A stretch of 48,170 bases of DNA from Pseudomonadota bacterium. Its GTDB lineage: Bacteria; Pseudomonadota; Gammaproteobacteria; Burkholderiales; Nitrosomonadaceae. The position numbers were made by a program, and so were the translations under genes. The notes under the pieces were generated by a model that searched no databases, had not been told where the DNA came from, and was given only the letters and a program-made list of their open reading frames with translations. The stretch is from the NCBI GenBank assembly GCA_018241205.1, contig JAFEEI010000046.1, forward strand, positions 1-48,170. Reading direction: 5' to 3'. Of this stretch, positions 9,783 to 18,955 are shown piece after piece. How positions within the stretch are numbered: the first letter of the stretch is position 1; each line of letters begins with the position of its first letter.

Positions 9783-10082
9783 TTAACCGCCGATCATCAC
9801 CGTCGGAAAACCCAGCACAATCGTACCGCCATGCGCCGTGGTATCACCCACTCTGGCAGCCGGGCGGTTGTTGATCATCACCGTCGCGGAACCCTTCACA
9901 ATACTGTCCGGCGGACCGACACAAACACACATATCCCCCACCACGGCCGCTGGCATGTTGCCAATCAGCACCGTGGGCACACATGGCCCGCTGATCGGAC
10001 CGCCGACATGAGGAATCGGCGGCACACCCGGTGTTTGCATCGGGCAAGTATGCATATCGGTAATTCGTGCGGCGGGTGGCAT
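9783..10082 (-). CDS. PAAR-domain spike tip protein (Afp10-like)
   Basis: A 99-aa, cysteine- and histidine-containing PAAR protein. Two PAAR motifs frame it: MPPAARITDMHTCP at residues 1-14 and NRPAARVGDTTAHGG near residue 72. His/Cys residues placed beside them would bind the single zinc that caps the spike in this family. The protein sits at the tip of the VgrG-like trimer and is the first part to pierce the target. It has no extra C-terminal domain, so it is not an evolved, toxin-bearing PAAR. It lies between the spike and gp25 genes, the same order as Afp8-10 with PAAR and gp25 exchanged. Confidence 0.93.
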   Translation of the reverse strand: MPPAARITDMHTCPMQTPGVPPIPHVGGPISGPCVPTVLIGNMPAAVVGDMCVCVGPPDSIVKGSATVMINNRPAARVGDTTAHGGTIVLGFPTVMIGG

Positions 10083-10132
10083 GGTTAAGCTCCTGATAAT
10101 GATTAATTGAAATTCCGAGCATTCAACAAAGC

Positions 10133-11923
10133 TTAGTTGATCATCACAATAGCGCCTTTTACCGTAGTCTGGCCGCTGGCCGACAACTCGGCGGTCGCGT
10201 TGCCCTTAGCGCTGAAACCGACATTCGCTTGATGATTGATATTCAGTCCCTGATTCTTGATATCCGCTTGCGCCGTCAATTCGATATTGCTCACCGCGTC
10301 GATGGTGACCTTGCCCTTGGCGCTGATCTTGATGTCTTTCGGGCTGTCGATAGTAATGCCGCTGGAGTTGAGCTCGATTTTGTTGGAATTCTGGTCTTGC
10401 AGCAGAATCGATTTCTGGTCGTCGCTGATGACGATCTTGTTATTGCCGGGTGTGGTCAGCGTAATGACTTTCTTGTCGTCGTCGAATTCGAGCTTCAATT
10501 TACTGCGCGTCACCACTGCCTTGGTGAAATTATCGGCGGTCAATTCGTAGGGCATTTTCTGTTTGCTGCTGTACAAACTGCCGAGAATCACCGGATGCGA
10601 AGGATCATCGTTGAAGTATCCGAGCACCACTTCATCGCCGATCTCCGGAATAAAAAAAGCGCCGATGCCATTGGAACCGTAAAAACTGGCCAGCCGCGCC
10701 CAGACGCCGTCGGTTTCCGCTTGCAAAACCGGGACGGATACCTGGATCTTGTATTGCCCTTCCGGATCCGCATCGAGTTTCTTCACCACACCGACTTGCA
10801 AGCCGTTGACCCCAGGCACGAAACCGGAAGTCAACGGCGCTTCGGTTTTATGCTGCTCGGTAAACCATTGCGACGGCATGCCGAACTCGATTTCCGTCAC
10901 CCAATTGCCCTGTTTGATGTCATGTTTCACCGCGGTGACCAGCACATTGCCATTAAAGCGTGCGCCCACGCCTTTCAATTCGACCAGATCGCCGGCTTTT
11001 ACCTTGGCGCTGCCCTGAAATGCCGCATAACCTCTGATGCGCGCCAAACCCGCCTTTATTTGCTGTCCTTTAGCCCATTCGGTGAGCACGGCATTCTCCA
11101 GCGGCGCATCGGTTTGCAAACGGAAATAATCCGGTGCCATCACACTCGCCAAATCCGCAGCCTTCAGATTGCCTTGGCCGGTCAGTTGTTCGGGATTCGC
11201 TTGCGCTTCTTGCACGGCTTGGCTGGTTGGATCCCAGGCAATGCCTTTGACCACCGGGAATTGCGAGGCCGCATCCAGGTCCGCGCTGAACGCCATCAAG
11301 TCGATGCCGTAGGTCAGTGTCAAAACGGCGCTGCCATCCGTTTGCGGTGCTTTGACGCTGACTTTGCCGCTGTTGGCGGTCACCAGAAAACCATTAACCT
11401 CGGCCCGGCTCAACAGGTAATCCCAGTCGGTGCAGTAGTATTGCACCAGTTCCTTATAGCTAGTCGTGGTGGCGGTGACATCGGAACTCAAGCCGCTGTA
11501 TCCGCCGATCAGCTTGCTGATAATGTCGCTGTCCTTCGAGTCGACAAAATTAGCGTTCTTGCGCCCCACCGTCATGGCGACCGCGCTGTCTTTACACTGC
11601 ACGATCAAACGGGAAAAATTATTACCGTCTATTTTTATACCGTGTTTGATAACCACACCTTTGAAAACAGAGGTCGTTTGATTGGCATAACCGGCGTTGA
11701 TGGTGATCACCGCGCCGGGTTTAAAATCATCCGTATCACTGACCGGAAAATCGTTGTTCGGCATATCCCCGTCCAACACGACGATCCTGGCGCTGGGAAT
11801 TTTATTGACTCCGTACATGATTTCGATCGAAACGATTTGAACGGTATCGGCTATGGCATTGCCGTTACTCAGAATGGTCACCGATACGACACCCGTGCTG
11901 CCCGTTAAGGGGGAATCCGCCAT
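10133..11923 (-). CDS. VgrG-like spike protein (Afp8-like)
   Basis: A 596-aa spike protein. ATG 11923 (MADSPLTGS) is chosen over an in-frame TTG two codons earlier because AAGG lies six bases upstream. Domain order: gp27-like hub (residues ~10-350, with the LLSRAEVNGFLVTANSGKV segment), a gp5-type OB fold (~375-470, VKKLDADPEGQYKIQVSVPV and VWARLASFYG, then GDEVVLGYF), and a beta-helical spike built of short repeats (~480-596, KIELNSSGITIDSPKDIKIS and SAKGKVTIDAV). In the family it forms the trimeric needle under the PAAR tip. No toxin extension follows the spike. A 559-aa open frame on the opposite strand is a coding shadow. Confidence 0.93.
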   Translation of the reverse strand: MADSPLTGSTGVVSVTILSNGNAIADTVQIVSIEIMYGVNKIPSARIVVLDGDMPNNDFPVSDTDDFKPGAVITINAGYANQTTSVFKGVVIKHGIKIDGNNFSRLIVQCKDSAVAMTVGRKNANFVDSKDSDIISKLIGGYSGLSSDVTATTTSYKELVQYYCTDWDYLLSRAEVNGFLVTANSGKVSVKAPQTDGSAVLTLTYGIDLMAFSADLDAASQFPVVKGIAWDPTSQAVQEAQANPEQLTGQGNLKAADLASVMAPDYFRLQTDAPLENAVLTEWAKGQQIKAGLARIRGYAAFQGSAKVKAGDLVELKGVGARFNGNVLVTAVKHDIKQGNWVTEIEFGMPSQWFTEQHKTEAPLTSGFVPGVNGLQVGVVKKLDADPEGQYKIQVSVPVLQAETDGVWARLASFYGSNGIGAFFIPEIGDEVVLGYFNDDPSHPVILGSLYSSKQKMPYELTADNFTKAVVTRSKLKLEFDDDKKVITLTTPGNNKIVISDDQKSILLQDQNSNKIELNSSGITIDSPKDIKISAKGKVTIDAVSNIELTAQADIKNQGLNINHQANVGFSAKGNATAELSASGQTTVKGAIVMIN

Positions 11924-11931
11924 AGTCAACC

Positions 11932-12633
11932 TTAATTTAAAGGAGGGAACCGCAGCTTGGTTCCCGGTTTTAGATTACGAAAATCGGTCAGACGATTAAT
12001 CTTGGCAATGTCAAGATAGTAGCTACAATCCTGATAAATCCGGTAACACAGCAGCGGCAAAGTATCTCCCGCTTTCACCTCGAGCAAATGCGTCAAATCC
12101 GGCGATTCTTGCGCAGCTTCCTTGGATATTTCCTCTTTGCTTTGATATTCGACAAAGGCCAGCGTCACTTTGGCCCGCAGCGGCACGCCGCTGGGCTTGA
12201 ACAAGGTATAGTCGAATTTAAGCGATTCCACCCGTCCGTAAAACAGCAACTCCCCCCATTTCACCTGCACGATCGGCGTTTCGTGCTTGGTGCCCCAGTA
12301 TCGATACACCACATCCTTCAATAACTCAATCTGATCTTTCACCGGAACGGGATCGCTAACCACAGAGAGCGGATTGGCCGAAACAGCGCCCGTAGCATCC
12401 AGTACCAGCTCCTTGAGAACAAATTTTTCCGGATGGCTTGCATCAAATTTGGTCTCGGTTCCCGGTTGCCCCAGCACCTTGTTTTTTGAGTAGCTCAACT
12501 TAAACGTTTGCTCATAACCGGCGGGATTGATCATGGCTTCAAATTTTTGCTGCGAGCTATCGACACTGATTTTGCCGTTATTCACGGTGCATGGGGATAT
12601 CGTCAAAAGCGCCTTGGTACCGCTCGGAGTCAT
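11932..12633 (-). CDS. LysM-domain hub protein (Afp7-like, gp53-type)
   Basis: A 233-aa protein with an N-terminal CIS-tube-type domain (residues 1-165; FEAMINPAGYEQTF and the aromatic VKWGELLFYGRVESLKF are characteristic) and a C-terminal LysM module (residues 182-230, LEVKAGDTLPLLCYRIY to LKPGTKLRFP). In phage T4, Afp and PVC this protein connects the tube initiator to the spike hub; the LysM fold serves structural contacts rather than clear peptidoglycan binding. The ATG at 12633 directly abuts the TAG of the upstream DUF5908-like gene, and eight bases separate its stop from the spike start. Confidence 0.9.
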   Translation of the reverse strand: MTPSGTKALLTISPCTVNNGKISVDSSQQKFEAMINPAGYEQTFKLSYSKNKVLGQPGTETKFDASHPEKFVLKELVLDATGAVSANPLSVVSDPVPVKDQIELLKDVVYRYWGTKHETPIVQVKWGELLFYGRVESLKFDYTLFKPSGVPLRAKVTLAFVEYQSKEEISKEAAQESPDLTHLLEVKAGDTLPLLCYRIYQDCSYYLDIAKINRLTDFRNLKPGTKLRFPPLN

Positions 12634-12798
12634 CTAGCGTTCTCCCTGTTCCTGCAGCAAATCCGCAATCATGCGGCGGCATTCGGCCAGCACTTCTTCT
12701 TTCAACAAGCGGTGCTCTTCGGATAAATCAAGATCTTCATGTCCGGTGCGCTGCACGATGTTCGACTTGATCAACAGCTGTTTAATCTCTATCGCCAT
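12634..12798 (-). CDS. Small DUF5908-like eCIS protein (Afp6 position)
   Basis: A 54-aa protein starting at ATG 12798 (MAIEIKQLLIKSNIVQR), 17 bases after the stop of the second tube gene, with a weak GAG-type ribosome site. The beginning 'M-x-IEI-x-x-L-x-IK' is typical of the short DUF5908 proteins found between the tube and Afp7 genes in eCIS loci. The rest is one charged helix ending in ADLLQEQGER. The role in the particle is not known; the position suggests a small tube or hub adaptor. Family call from size, first residues and position. Confidence 0.8.
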   Translation of the reverse strand: MAIEIKQLLIKSNIVQRTGHEDLDLSEEHRLLKEEVLAECRRMIADLLQEQGER

Positions 12799-12815
12799 AG
12801 AATATCTCACACACG

Positions 12816-13286
12816 CTAGATGATGCGCATTGCGACGGTATAACTCAGAATGATCTTCTCGATGGCCACCTCGTTCTTGGTGGAACCGAAGCTTTCCACT
12901 TCCCATTTCAGTGGATATGCGGAATCAAAAGACCAGCCGCGAATTGGTGTTTGATCTTCGTTCATCAGATACACCAACACTGGCAATGGCTTGATCGCCA
13001 GATTAAAACCGGATTCGAGCGTCGCTTTGCACCATACCACCAACGGAGAAGTCAATGGTGCAATGCCGCGCTTCAAGGATAAATTGGGATGCTTGATGCC
13101 TTTCGGCAGCTGCCGGACGAATCGATTCTCACCGCCTTCAACAATGGACTCGACTTCCATTTCCGTTTCGATTCCGGATACTTCCTGAAAAGAAGTATCC
13201 GCCGACAATCCTGCCGGCGGTGCAATCACGACCTTGAAGTAGAAAGCAGAGGGCGGATAAACATTTCCGGATAATGAAATATTCAT
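12816..13286 (-). CDS. eCIS inner tube protein 2 (gp19-like; Afp5-type tube initiator)
   Basis: A 156-aa gp19-like tail-tube protein. The FQEVSGIETEMEVESIVEGG segment and the ending KNEVAIEKIILSYTVAMRI are the tube-family hallmarks. It differs clearly from the tube protein encoded just upstream and has the longer N-terminus (NVYPPSAFYFKVV) of the Afp5-like proteins that start the tube on the spike hub. A GAGGGG ribosome site lies about seven bases before ATG 13286, and 35 bases separate it from the upstream gene. Whether it caps the baseplate or mixes into the tube cannot be read from sequence. Confidence 0.88.
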   Translation of the reverse strand: MNISLSGNVYPPSAFYFKVVIAPPAGLSADTSFQEVSGIETEMEVESIVEGGENRFVRQLPKGIKHPNLSLKRGIAPLTSPLVVWCKATLESGFNLAIKPLPVLVYLMNEDQTPIRGWSFDSAYPLKWEVESFGSTKNEVAIEKIILSYTVAMRII

Positions 13287-13321
13287 ACGTCACCCCTCTG
13301 CTGGCAGAATTTAGCAAAACA

Positions 13322-13780
13322 CTAACTGTTGGCGATCGTCAAACCTTCATGCACGATCTCGATGGTTTCGATCGCCACTTCATTGCCTTCCGATTTCAGA
13401 TCGGTACCGGTGATCTTGGTCGGCCAGGCGTTCGTCAATGTCCACACCATGGTCGCCTTACCGCCTTCGTCCAGCAAACTGATGGTAACCGGCAGGCGCT
13501 TGATGGTATTCATCTTGATTTGCTTAAACCAATCCCAGAATTTGTTATCGCCTTTGAAGACGCCTTTCTTCATGGTGATATTGCCGAACTTTTTCATGCC
13601 CGGCATCTTGATCACGGAAAATTCCGGACTGTCGCCATGCCGGTACTTAATTTCTTCGGATTGGATATCCAATCCGCTGACCTCCTGAAACCGCATGACT
13701 TGTGAGTCCCATTTAACCTGAAAATAAAATTTCGGCATGGGCCAAACGGTCGTCGATTGAGCTGATCCATCATCTGCCAT
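13322..13780 (-). CDS. eCIS major inner tube protein (gp19-like; Afp1-type)
   Basis: A 152-aa tail-tube protein: PKFYFQVKWDSQVMRFQEVS at residues 16-35 followed by GLDIQSEEIKYRHGDSPEF is the standard gp19/Hcp-like tube start. The C-terminal SEGNEVAIETIEIVHEGL is the matching last strand and helix. In eCIS, hexamers of this protein stack into the effector-carrying tube. AGAGGT lies six to seven bases before ATG 13780. The gene sits directly after the sheath gene, with a 76-base gap. It is the more abundant-looking of the two tube proteins by position. Confidence 0.92.
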   Translation of the reverse strand: MADDGSAQSTTVWPMPKFYFQVKWDSQVMRFQEVSGLDIQSEEIKYRHGDSPEFSVIKMPGMKKFGNITMKKGVFKGDNKFWDWFKQIKMNTIKRLPVTISLLDEGGKATMVWTLTNAWPTKITGTDLKSEGNEVAIETIEIVHEGLTIANS

Positions 13781-13856
13781 AATTTACCTCTGCTTTTATG
13801 ATTAAGAAATAAACGTTGTTTTTGTCAATTACACCCATAACGCATTAACTTTCAGG

Positions 13857-15401
13857 TTAAGATTTCTGCATTTGCTGCTGGAACGTGATCTCGATAAACT
13901 CTGCCGGACGGCTTAGCGCAACCAGCACCGTCACACGCAATACGCCATCGAGAATATCCTGCGGTGTCATGGTCTCACCCAAGCCGACGAACACGCCGAA
14001 AGCATCGTCCGGTGTCGCGCCGGCCAAGCCGCCGCGTTTCCAGATACCGATGAGAAAATTGCTGATCATGCTTTTGATCGTCACCCAAGTATTGGAAACA
14101 TTAGGTTCAAACACATACGCTTTGGTCGCCAGCTTGATCGATTCTTCCAGCATGATCATGGTTCGGCGCACGTTGATATAACGCCAGTCCAGACTGTTGC
14201 CATCGAGTGTCCGTGCACCCCAAACCAACGTGCCTTCGCCGATGAAAGTGCGGATCGCATTGATCGATTTGCCCGCCGTCGTCACATTCAGATCTTCCTG
14301 TTGCGCATGCGTGATCTCGACGGATGGAGAGATCACCGCATTCAAGCTGATATTGGCCGGTGCCTTCCATACCCCGCGCGAATTGTCGACCAGCGTATAA
14401 ACACCCGCCATGCCGGCACTGGGCGGCAACAGATTAAGTTTGAGTTTGATGCTTTCGATGATGGCTTTATAGAGCGGGCAAACGGCCGTCAGAATTTTGT
14501 GCAAATCTGCATCGCTCGACATCGCATCAGTCTTCGGCGTCACCCCGATTTCCGCAATCTTCTCGTTAATCTCGGTTTTTTTCTTATCTTCCAATGCGCT
14601 GCCGTCAACTTCCGCTTTCAGCAATTCCTGCAATTTATCCGCATTGGAAACATTAGCGAAACTCAAATCGCCGGTTTGCACAATGGAGGTATTGAGCCAA
14701 GGATAATAAGCTGCGGCAAAATCCAGACTACTCGTGCCGAGATCGTTACGGAATTTCTCGATGCATCCGCTATCCTGCGCTTCCTTGTAGCCATCATACA
14801 CATCCAGGATGGCAAAGCGATTTTTCATCACTTGACCGCAATGACTCAAGGCCGCCTGTTGCAACGCGATACAATCCGGTTCCGCCAGCGACATGGCATC
14901 CGGAATCACCACCATCGTGGGTTCCTGTTCTTTCAATAAAATGTCGATCCCCGCGCTCAGTTTCGGTTTTTCGATATCCTGGCCATAACCGCCAACCGAC
15001 ACAATGTAGCAAGCACCGCCGCCATTCTGGAAGAACAGCATCATGCTGTGATACAGGAAATAACGTGCGCCCTGGAGTTCCAGAACATATTCCTTATCAG
15101 CACTTGAGAAATCGGATTCAACGACTGCAGCCGGTGCCGCCCCCGCTTTTCCTCCTTTTGCGCCGGCTGCCGCGGCAGCTTCGGAAATCTGATACTGCGT
15201 CTTAGGCGGTCCACCGAAGAAGCTGATAAATTCCGACATGGATGAAATACGCCACGCCTTATTCAGTAGAGTTTTTCCTTTATTGTTGGCCTTTTCCGTG
15301 TAACCGATAAAGGCCGGTACTGCCGTAGCCACTTCGACCACGGAATTGGGAAACGCGTTCTTTTCAACAATGTAAACACCCGGTGTCTTATACTGCCCCA
15401 T
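13857..15401 (-). CDS. Contractile tail sheath protein (Afp2/3-like)
   Basis: A sheath protein of about 514 aa and the first gene of the structural operon. Of two adjacent ATGs, 15401 (MGQYKTPGVYIVEK) has the better distance to the AAGGAG site. The N-terminal TPGVYIVE strand and PAFIGYTEK, and the C-terminal helix/strand (FLIGIWKRGGLAGATPDDAF, then GETMTPQDILDGVLRV and LSRPAEFIEITFQQQ), are the handshake segments that link neighbouring sheath subunits. Residues ~100-130 hold an Ala/Gly-rich insertion (SEAAAAAGAKGGKAGAAPAA). Only this one sheath gene is visible, whereas Afp has three paralogues, so this particle has a simple sheath like many environmental eCIS. It has its own promoter upstream. 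Confidence 0.95.
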   Translation of the reverse strand: MGQYKTPGVYIVEKNAFPNSVVEVATAVPAFIGYTEKANNKGKTLLNKAWRISSMSEFISFFGGPPKTQYQISEAAAAAGAKGGKAGAAPAAVVESDFSSADKEYVLELQGARYFLYHSMMLFFQNGGGACYIVSVGGYGQDIEKPKLSAGIDILLKEQEPTMVVIPDAMSLAEPDCIALQQAALSHCGQVMKNRFAILDVYDGYKEAQDSGCIEKFRNDLGTSSLDFAAAYYPWLNTSIVQTGDLSFANVSNADKLQELLKAEVDGSALEDKKKTEINEKIAEIGVTPKTDAMSSDADLHKILTAVCPLYKAIIESIKLKLNLLPPSAGMAGVYTLVDNSRGVWKAPANISLNAVISPSVEITHAQQEDLNVTTAGKSINAIRTFIGEGTLVWGARTLDGNSLDWRYINVRRTMIMLEESIKLATKAYVFEPNVSNTWVTIKSMISNFLIGIWKRGGLAGATPDDAFGVFVGLGETMTPQDILDGVLRVTVLVALSRPAEFIEITFQQQMQKS

Positions 15402-15444
15402 CATCAGCTCCTTTTAATTGGAATAGTCGCATCCATCGACAATT

Positions 15445-15465
15445 CTTATCATCCTACTTGATAAG
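15445..15465. repeat. Inverted repeat in the sheath-gene leader
   Basis: CTTATCA and TGATAAG are perfect 7-base arms around a 7-base spacer. The site lies between the predicted promoter and the ribosome site of the sheath gene, so it may be an operator or a small leader hairpin. Function is inferred from position only. Confidence 0.5.
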
Positions 15466-15501
15466 CCCCACCTACAACCTTGTTTAGATTGAACATAGCT
15501 C

Positions 15502-15530
15502 AGCTTAGCGGATGTCATATCAATACTCAA
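15502..15530 (-). promoter_or_regulatory. Predicted sigma70 promoter of the eCIS structural operon
   Basis: On the minus strand, TTGAGT (15530-15525) and TAAGCT (15507-15502) are 17 bases apart, about 100 bases before the sheath start. It lies between the stop of the GGDEF/EAL gene and the sheath gene and would let the structural operon be transcribed independently of the signalling genes upstream. The -10 hexamer is imperfect. Confidence 0.5.
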
Positions 15531-15581
15531 GCGTTATGTAAAAAATCGGTAAAATTCCTATTCATGATAACCGGGCGAACC

Positions 15582-18500
15582 TTATCGGCACGTTGAGTGC
15601 TCGCGTAACCAAGCTTCAAGCTCTATAGCTGGCACAGGCCGGTGAAACAAAAATCCTTGATAATAATCGCAGTCATGCTGGCGCAGAAAAGCCAATTGCT
15701 GCTCCGATTCGACACCTTCCGCCAGCACACTTAATTTCAGGTTGCGCGCCATGGCAATAATCGTTGCGGCAATTTCACGGTCGTTGGGGTCGTGCGCCAA
15801 ACCGCGCACAAAGCTTTGATCGATCTTGAGTTTATCGATGGGGAATCGTTTCAGATACGTCAACGACGAATAGCCCGTACCGAAATCGTCGATTGCCAGT
15901 TGAATTCCCGGCGCTTTCAGTGTTTTGAGCGTTTCGATCGACCGTTCCGCATGCTCCATGAACATGCTTTCGGTTAATTCGAGTTCCAAACAAGCTGCGG
16001 GGAGTTTCGTTTCTTCCAGCACCTGCTGGATCACTTCAACCAGATTCTCCGATTGAAATTGCCGCACCGACAAATTGACCGCCATCACCAGCGGCGGCAA
16101 GCCAGCATCGATCCAGGCGCGCCCTTGTGCGCAGGCGGTGCGCAATACCCACTCGCCGAGCGGCACGATCAAACCGGTTTCTTCTGCCACCGGAATAAAT
16201 TTTCCCGGCGGCACCATTTCCTTACCCGGCGGCTGCCAGCGCACCAACGCCTCGGCGCCAACCACCCGGCCGCTATGCGCATCGATCAATGGCTGATAGT
16301 GCAGAATGAATTCCTCCGCGGCGAGTGCATGACGCAACCGGTTCTCCATCGCCAGACGCTCATTTGCGGCAATGCTTAAAGCTTCGGTATGGTAACGATA
16401 GGTACTGCGGCCTTCTTTTTTGGCCAGATACATCGCCATATCGGCATGCTGGATCAGTTCGGTGACATTGCACGCATCATCCGGGAAAAGGCTGATGCCG
16501 ATACTGCCATTGATAAAGATCTCGTGACCGCTCGGCAACACAAAGGGGGTTGTCAGCAGATCGATCAACATTTGCGCAACGGCGGCAGGTTCGCTCGCAT
16601 CCTTGACGTCTTCCAGCACCAGCAAAAACTCATCACCACCCAACCGTGCCAGCGTATCTTCCTCGCGCAAGCGGTTTCTCAAGCGCGATGCCAATAAAAT
16701 CAGAAGCTCATCGCCGACCGGATGACCCAAGCTGTCGTTGACATTCTTGAAGCGATCCAAATCGAGACAAAGCGTGGCAATGCGGAAATTATGCCGTTGT
16801 GCGCGTTCAATGGCATGATGCAGCCGCGATTGCACCAGCAACCGGTTCGGCAGGCCGGTTAACGGATCGTAGTGCGCCAGATGTGCCACGCGCGCCTCGG
16901 ATTGTTTCATCTGCGTAATGTCAGTAAATACACCGACGTAATTGCAAGGCTCATTGTTGTCGTTGCGGACTGTGGTAATCGTCAGCCATTGCGGATAAAT
17001 TTCACCGTCTCTGCGGCGGTTCCAGACTTCTCCGCGCCAGTAGCCTTCCTGGAGCAAGCTGGCCCACATCGCCCGATAAAACGATTTGTCGTGGCGCCCC
17101 GACTTGATGACTTTAGGGTTTTTGCCAAGCACTTGCGCTTCGCTATAACCGGTAATTTCCATGTAGGCGCGATTGACCGCCAGGATACGCGGCTCCAGAC
17201 TCGTGATCACCACACCTTCACGCGTAGATTCGAAAACTGCCGCGGCCTGCCGTAAAGTTTCCGCCGCGTAGATCTTTTGCACCGCCAGCGCCGTGATGGA
17301 GGCAAACTCATGGATCAGCGCCAGATCGCCCGACGCGGGCTCGCACGGCGTATGATGATAAATGGCGAAAGTACCCAGAACTTTGCCGTTCTCGTCTTTA
17401 AAAGGCAATGACCAGCACGCATGAAGATTAGCTTTACGTGTTAATTCCAGATAAGGCTGCCAGTAGGGATGGCGATCGATATCGGCAACGATGACCGCTT
17501 CACCGCGCCAAGCCGCTGTGCCGCAGGAGCCGACGCCATCGCCGATCTTCAGTTGATCGACAGCCGCGTTGAAGTCAGCCGGTAAACTTGGTGCCGCGCC
17601 ATGCATGAGGCACCCTGCATACTTATCCAGCAGCAAAATGGAAACCAGCATGCTGGAATCGATTTTCTCAAGGCGCCCTGCAATATCGTTCAGAATCACA
17701 GCCAGCGGCCGGCCGGCCACAATCATATCCATCGCGGACTGGTGCGCCCTTCTTATCAATTCGACCCGCTTGTGCTCACTGATATCCAGCCAAGCACCGA
17801 CAATTTCATGCGGCTGACCATCGGCGTTCCGTATCAGCCGCAGCTCGTCGAGAATCCAGATGACTCGCCCGTCACTGCAATAAAAGCGGTAATCATGCGT
17901 CAATTGACCGTCGGTCATCAAAGTCAATTGACACGCCATCGCCAATTCACGATCGTCCGGATGCAAGTGGGAAAGCCACCAATCCGGTGCAAGCGCTTCC
18001 TCCACGGTATAACCGAACAATCGCTCGATGTTTTCACTGATCCAAGCAGGATGCAGCTTATCCCCGGCAAAGCGCAGGTTGTATAGCACCATCGGACTGG
18101 CGGCGAGCAAATGAGAAAGACGCAAACTGGTTTGTTTCAGGCTGGCTCGCTCACGCGTCAATTCGGCTTGCTGGCGTGCTTTTTCCAATGTAGCCGGAAT
18201 TTCGAAGAGATAGCCTTCGTGTTTGGGTAAGTAATCTTCCACGCCCAAGTGCAATGCGCGCGCAGCGACCATTTCACTGCCCTGCCCGGTGATCAGCACA
18301 ATGGGAATATCCAGTTTATGTTCGTCGCGCAGCAATTTAACGAACTCGAGGCCATCCATGCCAGGCAAACGGTTATCGATCAGCAAGATATCGAAACCGG
18401 CAGCTTTTCCCGGCTCGCCTGATAACAGCACCACAGCCTGTCGCGCGCTCGTCACCGCGGTCAGATGGATATGCGGCGCATGTTGAGCCAAGTGACGGCG

Positions 18501-18950
18501 CATCAAATCGATATCAAAACTATTATGTTCGACATACAGCACCCGCAATGTCAGCAGATTGCGATCCACACTGTGGCTGCGAAAGCGCGCGAGCGCACTG
18601 CGCAAAGTGCGCGGCAGCCGCTCCAGATAATCGCCTTCCTTGATCAGATATTCATCCGCGCTAGCCTTAAACGCCGCAACCGCCGAATCATGATCTCCGG
18701 ATCCGGTAATAATCACCACCGCCAGCGGCAGCTGCCGCTCCCTGATATTGGCCAATGCTTCCAAACCCGAGCCGTCGGGTAAGTTGAGGTCGGTCAGCAG
18801 CACATCGTAATAATCAGGCTTTTCGAGACATCTCAGACCCTCCGCCAGCGATGTGACCGCGATCAATTCGATATCGGGTGCCGTCCGCGCCAGCGTGCGC
18901 TGGGCAATGTCGGCATCGCTGAGGGTATCTTCGATATACAGGACGCGCAT
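15582..18950 (-). CDS. Dual-receiver PAS/GAF GGDEF-EAL c-di-GMP regulator
   Basis: A 1122-aa cytoplasmic protein with no membrane segment. Domains in order: receiver 1 (residues 1-120; D8, D54, K104), receiver 2 (~134-250; D192), PAS (~280-395), GAF (~400-560), PAS with PAC (~565-690), GGDEF (~690-855) and EAL (~870-1115). The cyclase motif GGDEF is intact at 771-775, with an I-site REED at 762-765, so product inhibition is likely. The phosphodiesterase motif EALVRW begins at 900, and DDFGTGYSSL and LKIDQSFV are present, so both activities could work. It starts five bases after the stop of the receiver gene and is the last gene of the signalling operon, directly upstream of the sheath promoter. 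The two receivers imply phosphorylation control, perhaps by the adjacent kinase. Coupling to the eCIS is inference. Confidence 0.93.
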   Translation of the reverse strand: MRVLYIEDTLSDADIAQRTLARTAPDIELIAVTSLAEGLRCLEKPDYYDVLLTDLNLPDGSGLEALANIRERQLPLAVVIITGSGDHDSAVAAFKASADEYLIKEGDYLERLPRTLRSALARFRSHSVDRNLLTLRVLYVEHNSFDIDLMRRHLAQHAPHIHLTAVTSARQAVVLLSGEPGKAAGFDILLIDNRLPGMDGLEFVKLLRDEHKLDIPIVLITGQGSEMVAARALHLGVEDYLPKHEGYLFEIPATLEKARQQAELTRERASLKQTSLRLSHLLAASPMVLYNLRFAGDKLHPAWISENIERLFGYTVEEALAPDWWLSHLHPDDRELAMACQLTLMTDGQLTHDYRFYCSDGRVIWILDELRLIRNADGQPHEIVGAWLDISEHKRVELIRRAHQSAMDMIVAGRPLAVILNDIAGRLEKIDSSMLVSILLLDKYAGCLMHGAAPSLPADFNAAVDQLKIGDGVGSCGTAAWRGEAVIVADIDRHPYWQPYLELTRKANLHACWSLPFKDENGKVLGTFAIYHHTPCEPASGDLALIHEFASITALAVQKIYAAETLRQAAAVFESTREGVVITSLEPRILAVNRAYMEITGYSEAQVLGKNPKVIKSGRHDKSFYRAMWASLLQEGYWRGEVWNRRRDGEIYPQWLTITTVRNDNNEPCNYVGVFTDITQMKQSEARVAHLAHYDPLTGLPNRLLVQSRLHHAIERAQRHNFRIATLCLDLDRFKNVNDSLGHPVGDELLILLASRLRNRLREEDTLARLGGDEFLLVLEDVKDASEPAAVAQMLIDLLTTPFVLPSGHEIFINGSIGISLFPDDACNVTELIQHADMAMYLAKKEGRSTYRYHTEALSIAANERLAMENRLRHALAAEEFILHYQPLIDAHSGRVVGAEALVRWQPPGKEMVPPGKFIPVAEETGLIVPLGEWVLRTACAQGRAWIDAGLPPLVMAVNLSVRQFQSENLVEVIQQVLEETKLPAACLELELTESMFMEHAERSIETLKTLKAPGIQLAIDDFGTGYSSLTYLKRFPIDKLKIDQSFVRGLAHDPNDREIAATIIAMARNLKLSVLAEGVESEQQLAFLRQHDCDYYQGFLFHRPVPAIELEAWLREHSTCR

Positions 18951-18955
18951 CGCCG

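Noticed and set aside
10229-11908. 559-codon open frame on the plus strand opposite the spike gene
   Set aside because: It is antisense to a clearly recognised VgrG-like protein, has no ribosome site, and its translation (many His/Arg/Gln) is the usual mirror of GC-biased codons.
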